A stretch of DNA of 64,000 nt from Nymphaea colorata (lineage: Eukaryota; Streptophyta; Magnoliopsida; Nymphaeales; Nymphaeaceae): the NCBI RefSeq assembly GCF_008831285.2, contig NC_045145.1, positions 9,672,802-9,736,801 on the forward strand. The letters run 5' to 3'. A program made the position numbers and the translations under genes. The notes beneath the pieces are model-generated. The model was not told the DNA's origin and did not search any database. It saw only the letters and a list, made by a program, of their open reading frames with translations. This document shows positions 59,860-64,000 of the stretch, piece by piece (positions within the stretch are counted from its first letter, which is position 1; each line of letters starts with the position of its first letter).

Positions 59860-60600
59860 TGTAGGCCTCCAGGTAACCGACGAGCACTCGTGACTCGCCC
59901 TGACAAGGACCTGGGTCTGGCTATTATTGCGAACTTGCGGGTTTCAACCTGTCCAGCCGGACAAAATAATGGACCGATATTCGGTAGCGAAACCAGGCTT
60001 TGGTGGGGCCCGATTGGCCCGTTAGGTCGACTGGACCTTGACAACTCATCTCGCTACTATTCACTTTCACTTTATCTCTTCAGTCTTCAGGGAAAGGAAC
60101 TATGGAAACGTCGCCACTATGGGGTCCCTTACCTCAATCTGTCTGCCGTTGGCTCGTCGCTGCCATGGCCACTTGCTGAGGTCGGAGTCCGGACTGCCTG
60201 TCGTCACCACCGCCACCACTTGACAATTGTGCTGCCCCTGCTCTCCCTCGATTCCCTACCTTCCCTGACTGCCTACCGGTGTTGTTGCCCCTCGTGGGTG
60301 CGCGCCCCCCTATCGGACACTGACGTCTTACTAAAATCCCTGCTGGACACCAGAGTCCCTCCTTAGTCCCTCTAGCTGTCGACTCACACATCTTGTTCGA
60401 GTCCCTCATTCCATGTCTGTCTCTCGCCAAATCCTGACTCACCTATGGCCACCTGCTGCCGGACGCAGACCCTCTATCGCAGGATTTTCATGAGCGGCTC
60501 AACACAACCTCCCCCACCTCTGGCTACTATTAGGCATCAAGGTCCTCACTCTAGAAATTGGCCTAGAAACCACCACCGGTCCACGAGTGTGAATCTCCCC
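59860..60600. other. GC-rich island without recognised gene
   Basis: Base composition changes sharply to GC-rich for about 740 bp. The longest frame (59890-60366, plus) and its antisense partners are low-complexity (His, Pro, Leu, Arg) and match no family I know. It could be the promoter and first exon of a host gene, or captured or transposon sequence. Confidence 0.35.
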
Positions 60601-63600
60601 TTTCGTTGATTTTTAGTTAAATTGATTTGTGGCATAATTCTTTGTTTTGGCACACTTCTATAGACATTGGCCTTGCTTTTTGGTTAAATTGGTTTTCAGT
60701 TTAAGTGTATGCACATACATTCAGTCATTCATGATTTATGCATTTTAATTATTTTCATGTGTAGGTTTTATGAAACTAGTTTTCAATCTTCCTACGTAAA
60801 AGAACCCAATCATGAATCATCATGATTCATGAGTTATGCGGTCCCCTGATTAAATTTTATTTTGAAGAGTAGGATACGTATACGTGCAATCTCTTGTTAA
60901 AAATCATTTTCTTCTTTGGAAATCAGGTTGGGACACGTTTCCAAACTGGTTTTTAAGAAAGGGATCATTTTGTTGATTTTCGTAGTACAAGGCTATGACA
61001 TCTTTTTCATTTCATTTTAAAATTTACTTAATTTCAGCAATCCATACATAAGGTGTATGCAAGTTGTTGAAATCAGACCATGCTTTACAAGAATTGGCTT
61101 AAGAATGTCAAAGTTTACATACTTGAAATGTCAATTTTCAGCTAATAAAGTGGTTATGCTTTGAAGAAAAAAAAAATCTGAACCTATCCAATCGTCAACC
61201 TAATACAATTTTTATGGGCTGTTGATCTCATTCATAAATTTTCAGATTTGCATGAGATTAATCATCTTCTAAAATGCTGAAAATTTTTATTTTTTTTTAT
61301 TTTCCTAAAAGGGGGACCAACTATCCTAAAATCGTCCAAAGAAGTTGACGATTCCATTGGCATGAAATCTGAATTTTGAATAAGTTTGAAAGACTTATCA
61401 TCTCTATCTAAAAAATGAGTCTCTCTCTTGGAATCAATTTCTACAATTTTCAGTTATTTAAATCAGCCCAAAATCTGATGTCATCCACGTCTTCCATCTA
61501 GTTTAAAAGCTGATTTTGGCATCATTTTTCATTATTTCGTTAAGTCTCAAGCTTATGGACTACATCTCTAATTCATGTACTTAATAATAGAATGAGCACA
61601 TTTAGAGAAAGTCCTACATTTTAATTGAAATGAATCTTTATGTGTAGACTGTATGATATGTGATTGCAATGAATGGACTTTGAGAGATTATGAGAGAGTG
61701 AAGAGTGAATGTTTCATATGAATGAATTTTGAGAGATTATGAGAAAGAGAAGGATGAATGTCTCGTGTAGTTTCCCTTCTTATTTCATGCATTCACTTTC
61801 ACCCAAAGTCAATAGCACCACATGCACATTTTCAAGAAATTAAGTAATTCAAATTTGAGTTGCAAAAAGTGACCAAGTCATATTGCAACAAGAATTTATA
61901 AGTTTTACTTAACTTCCAAAGAAAACATAAGCAATGCATTTCATAATCTTAGTTAAAATATGTTTAGAAAACAACATGTTTTCTAACAATTTAGAATCTA
62001 TGTTTCATCAAAAGAATGAGCTCTACCTAACCAAATCACAAGTTTATAAATATCTTAAACCAAATCACATGATTTGGCAAAAGAAGAATTCAAAATCAGT
62101 TTTGATCATAAGATGATCATCATTTCAACTCATGAATCACCTTGAGTTCACAACAAAGAACTCAATTTCAAATCTTCAAAATGTTTAAGAATTGTGGATT
62201 TCAAATCAAATGACACCAAAATAAAGGTTTTTAAATCAATTTGAAAACCCTCCAATCTTCAAATCAAAGGAATTCATTTTCAAAACAAGTTCAAATCACT
62301 TATTCAAAATGAACTTTGGTTCTTGAATCCAACAAACCACTTTGGTTCTTGAATCCAAAATCTCAATGCATAAACATATAGGATTTGCATCAATAACTTG
62401 TACATGATCCAAATGATCCTTAATCTTTGGTTCAATTTCCCCTGTTAAAGGTGGCAGGAATGGTTGGACCTCGTACCGACAGGCAGATCCCTTTCTCTTA
62501 AAAATTTTCCTCAAAACCTCAATTTTGAAAAATTTTTGCTGATTCGCATTTCGACGCCCTTTGAGAAAGGAGTGGGTGTGAACATGATTGCAACTTGTGT
62601 GAAGTGTAAGATGTTCATCATTCAATCTAATTTGTTGTAGATATTAACATAGTTCTATGCTTACATTGATATGTGTTACAGTTCTCATGATGATGAAAAA
62701 AATTCCGATGGGAGAGGCTGACAGAATGCATGATTATCATGGTAAATCCTTTTCAATTTGTAGTGTTTCATATTTATGTAATTTGTGAACTAACTACTGA
62801 AACTCTTTTGCATGTCATATCCTTCCTGATGAAGAGGAAGCCTTGGTGTTTGGTGATTTCTTTGTTGATTATAACAACTCATAAAACTATTGAAACTCTT
62901 AGATATGCAAAACTATAGAAACTCTTGGTGATTTCTTCGATATAGATAAAGTCTTCGACAAAATCTTCGTATTAATGTTATTATTTTCATGTTGGCATTT
63001 GGAATGTTAATATTTTTAGCTGATAGTCTGTGAGCAGCTTATTTTGATGGCATAGAGTAAAGTTTTTGTATGGTTGGATTGAACAAGATTATAAGAATGA
63101 AATTGTTTTAGTTTTCCTTAATGTCTTACGTTCTTAAATAGATGTATGAGGCAGGAAGTGGTATCGGGATTCTCCCCATTAGCCATCCATATTCCATAAT
63201 AGGTAGGTTGTGCTAACTCTGTTCTCTTTTCTTTTTGATATTGTTCAATGAAAGAATTTTTACATCTTTTCCCACCCATCACATAATTGTTAGGCATATT
63301 AAATCTAGTGTGATTCGGTAGATGTTTGAGATCTAAGGTGATGTAAGTTATTGTGATTTTAGATTCTAGGTGAAAAGTGCATGAATGGCAATCTCATTTT
63401 GTAGTCATTGTATTTCAGATCCATGGATCTGAAGATAGAGATCCTAAATTCACAATTCTCAACCAATGAATTTGAAGTGAGCTTTACGTTAAGTCAGACC
63501 TTGGATCTATTATATTTTCTTCAAATTTAACTTTAGCCTATTTCAACGTTGTCTGGAACTCTAGCCTATTTCAAACTCTTATATTAACGTTATACTATAT

Positions 63601-63769
63601 ATAGTCAAAGTTAGGCATCCAAAGTTTAGCCCATATGCATCGTCTCTCCTTACAGATTACCTCTAATCCTAACAATCAGAAAATTTCTTACAAAAACGAC
63701 ATAATGCCAAACAAATATTTGCCTTTTGCTATAAAGAAATTGTGATGCACAAAGTTTTTTAGAAATTAA
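60601..63769. other. AT-rich region; small tandem duplication, no supported gene
   Basis: A 49-bp duplication at 61671-61768 (GAATG-TTTTGAGAGATTATGAG) and a 29-bp duplication of CTTTGGTTCTTGAATCCAA near 62311-62358. A few exon-like islands near 62680-63200 could not be joined in frame. Confidence 0.4.
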
Positions 63770-64000
63770 GCCATGCTCTCCTTTCTCGATGCATAATTAA
63801 GCTGACCTGCCCCTGCCCGACCCGACCCACTTAACCAGTTACAAATGAACAGGCCAGGTCAGGCAGTTACAAATGAACAGGCCAGGTCAGGCCGGGCCTT
63901 GCACTGCATGATATTGGTCTGATACCTGGCCCGGCCCAGCCCATTTAATGGCGGGCTGGCCCAGTGTCTGGGTAAAAACCAGGCAGATTTTTAGTGGGCC
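63770..64000. repeat. GGCCCGG/CCCGACCC-rich element, cut by the window end
   Basis: CCCGACCCGACCC at the left and GGCCCGGCCC / GCGGGCTGGCCC at the right resemble the subterminal words of the MITE-like elements at 13091 and 24275. A 28-bp direct repeat (CAGTTACAAATGAACAGGCC) lies at 63836 and 63864. The right terminus is outside the window. Confidence 0.5.

Noticed and set aside
62680-63205. Exon-like islands (ATG-rich piece at 62683-62740 ending G|GTAAAT; piece at about 63142-63203 ending TAG|GTAGGT; LPDEEEALVFGDFF frame near 62820)
   Set aside because: Splice phases do not join in frame, the third piece runs into a stop, and no family was recognised.

Overview
The window reads as nuclear DNA of a flowering plant. 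It is AT-rich, with GT-AG introns, one plant-type split gene, many simple-sequence tracts (CT, GT, AC and TA arrays) and dense, mostly decayed plant transposons of several classes. No prokaryotic or organellar gene organisation is visible and no rRNA or tRNA gene was recognised. The species cannot be named from the sequence.

Layout. (1) 1-7 kb: a minus-strand gene of the glycerophosphodiester phosphodiesterase-like (GDPDL/SHV3) family. Six exons (6830 down to 2440) join in frame; the C-terminal exons are not in the window, so they lie left of it or are lost. The first 1.4 kb is a degenerate GGTAC-rich repeat element. (2) 7-14 kb: non-coding DNA with a 1465-bp Mutator-like element (8675-10139, long inverted ends, near-perfect 9-bp target duplication) that carries foreign-looking internal sequence. 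It is accompanied by small inverted-repeat elements and a long CT/GT/TA tract. (3) 14.6-22.6 kb: a nested pair. A plus-strand Ty1/copia element with two 384-bp LTRs (14987-21865) sits inside the reverse transcriptase/RNase H region of an older minus-strand copia relic. Both are broken, and both have lost the reverse transcriptase metal-binding motif. (4) 22.6-43 kb: relics of a LINE, a copia gag and a copia integrase tail, two interleaved families of duplicated blocks, hAT-like MITEs and tandem duplications.

(5) 43-57 kb is the most unusual part. Two decayed genes resembling plant mobile domain (PMD) proteins point inward, plus strand on the left and minus strand on the right. Inside them are two minisatellite arrays with the same roughly 27-bp unit in opposite orientation (45.73-46.63 and 52.28-53.05 kb). 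Between these lie a 2.8-kb satellite of 135-bp monomers (48.09-50.86 kb) and a ULP1-like (C48) cysteine protease relic (51.2-52.25 kb) that keeps one reading frame for about 145 codons despite four stops. A third array (55.49-56.29 kb) shares the GATAA core. The symmetry suggests a large foldback-type DNA transposon carrying PMD and ULP1 genes, but terminal repeats and a target duplication were not found. A Ty3/gypsy protease relic and a clean hAT-type MITE follow.

(6) 58-64 kb: AT-rich sequence with a GC-rich island (59.9-60.6 kb) and no gene I can support. The only plausible functional protein gene in the window is the partial GDPDL gene; almost everything else is transposon or repeat.
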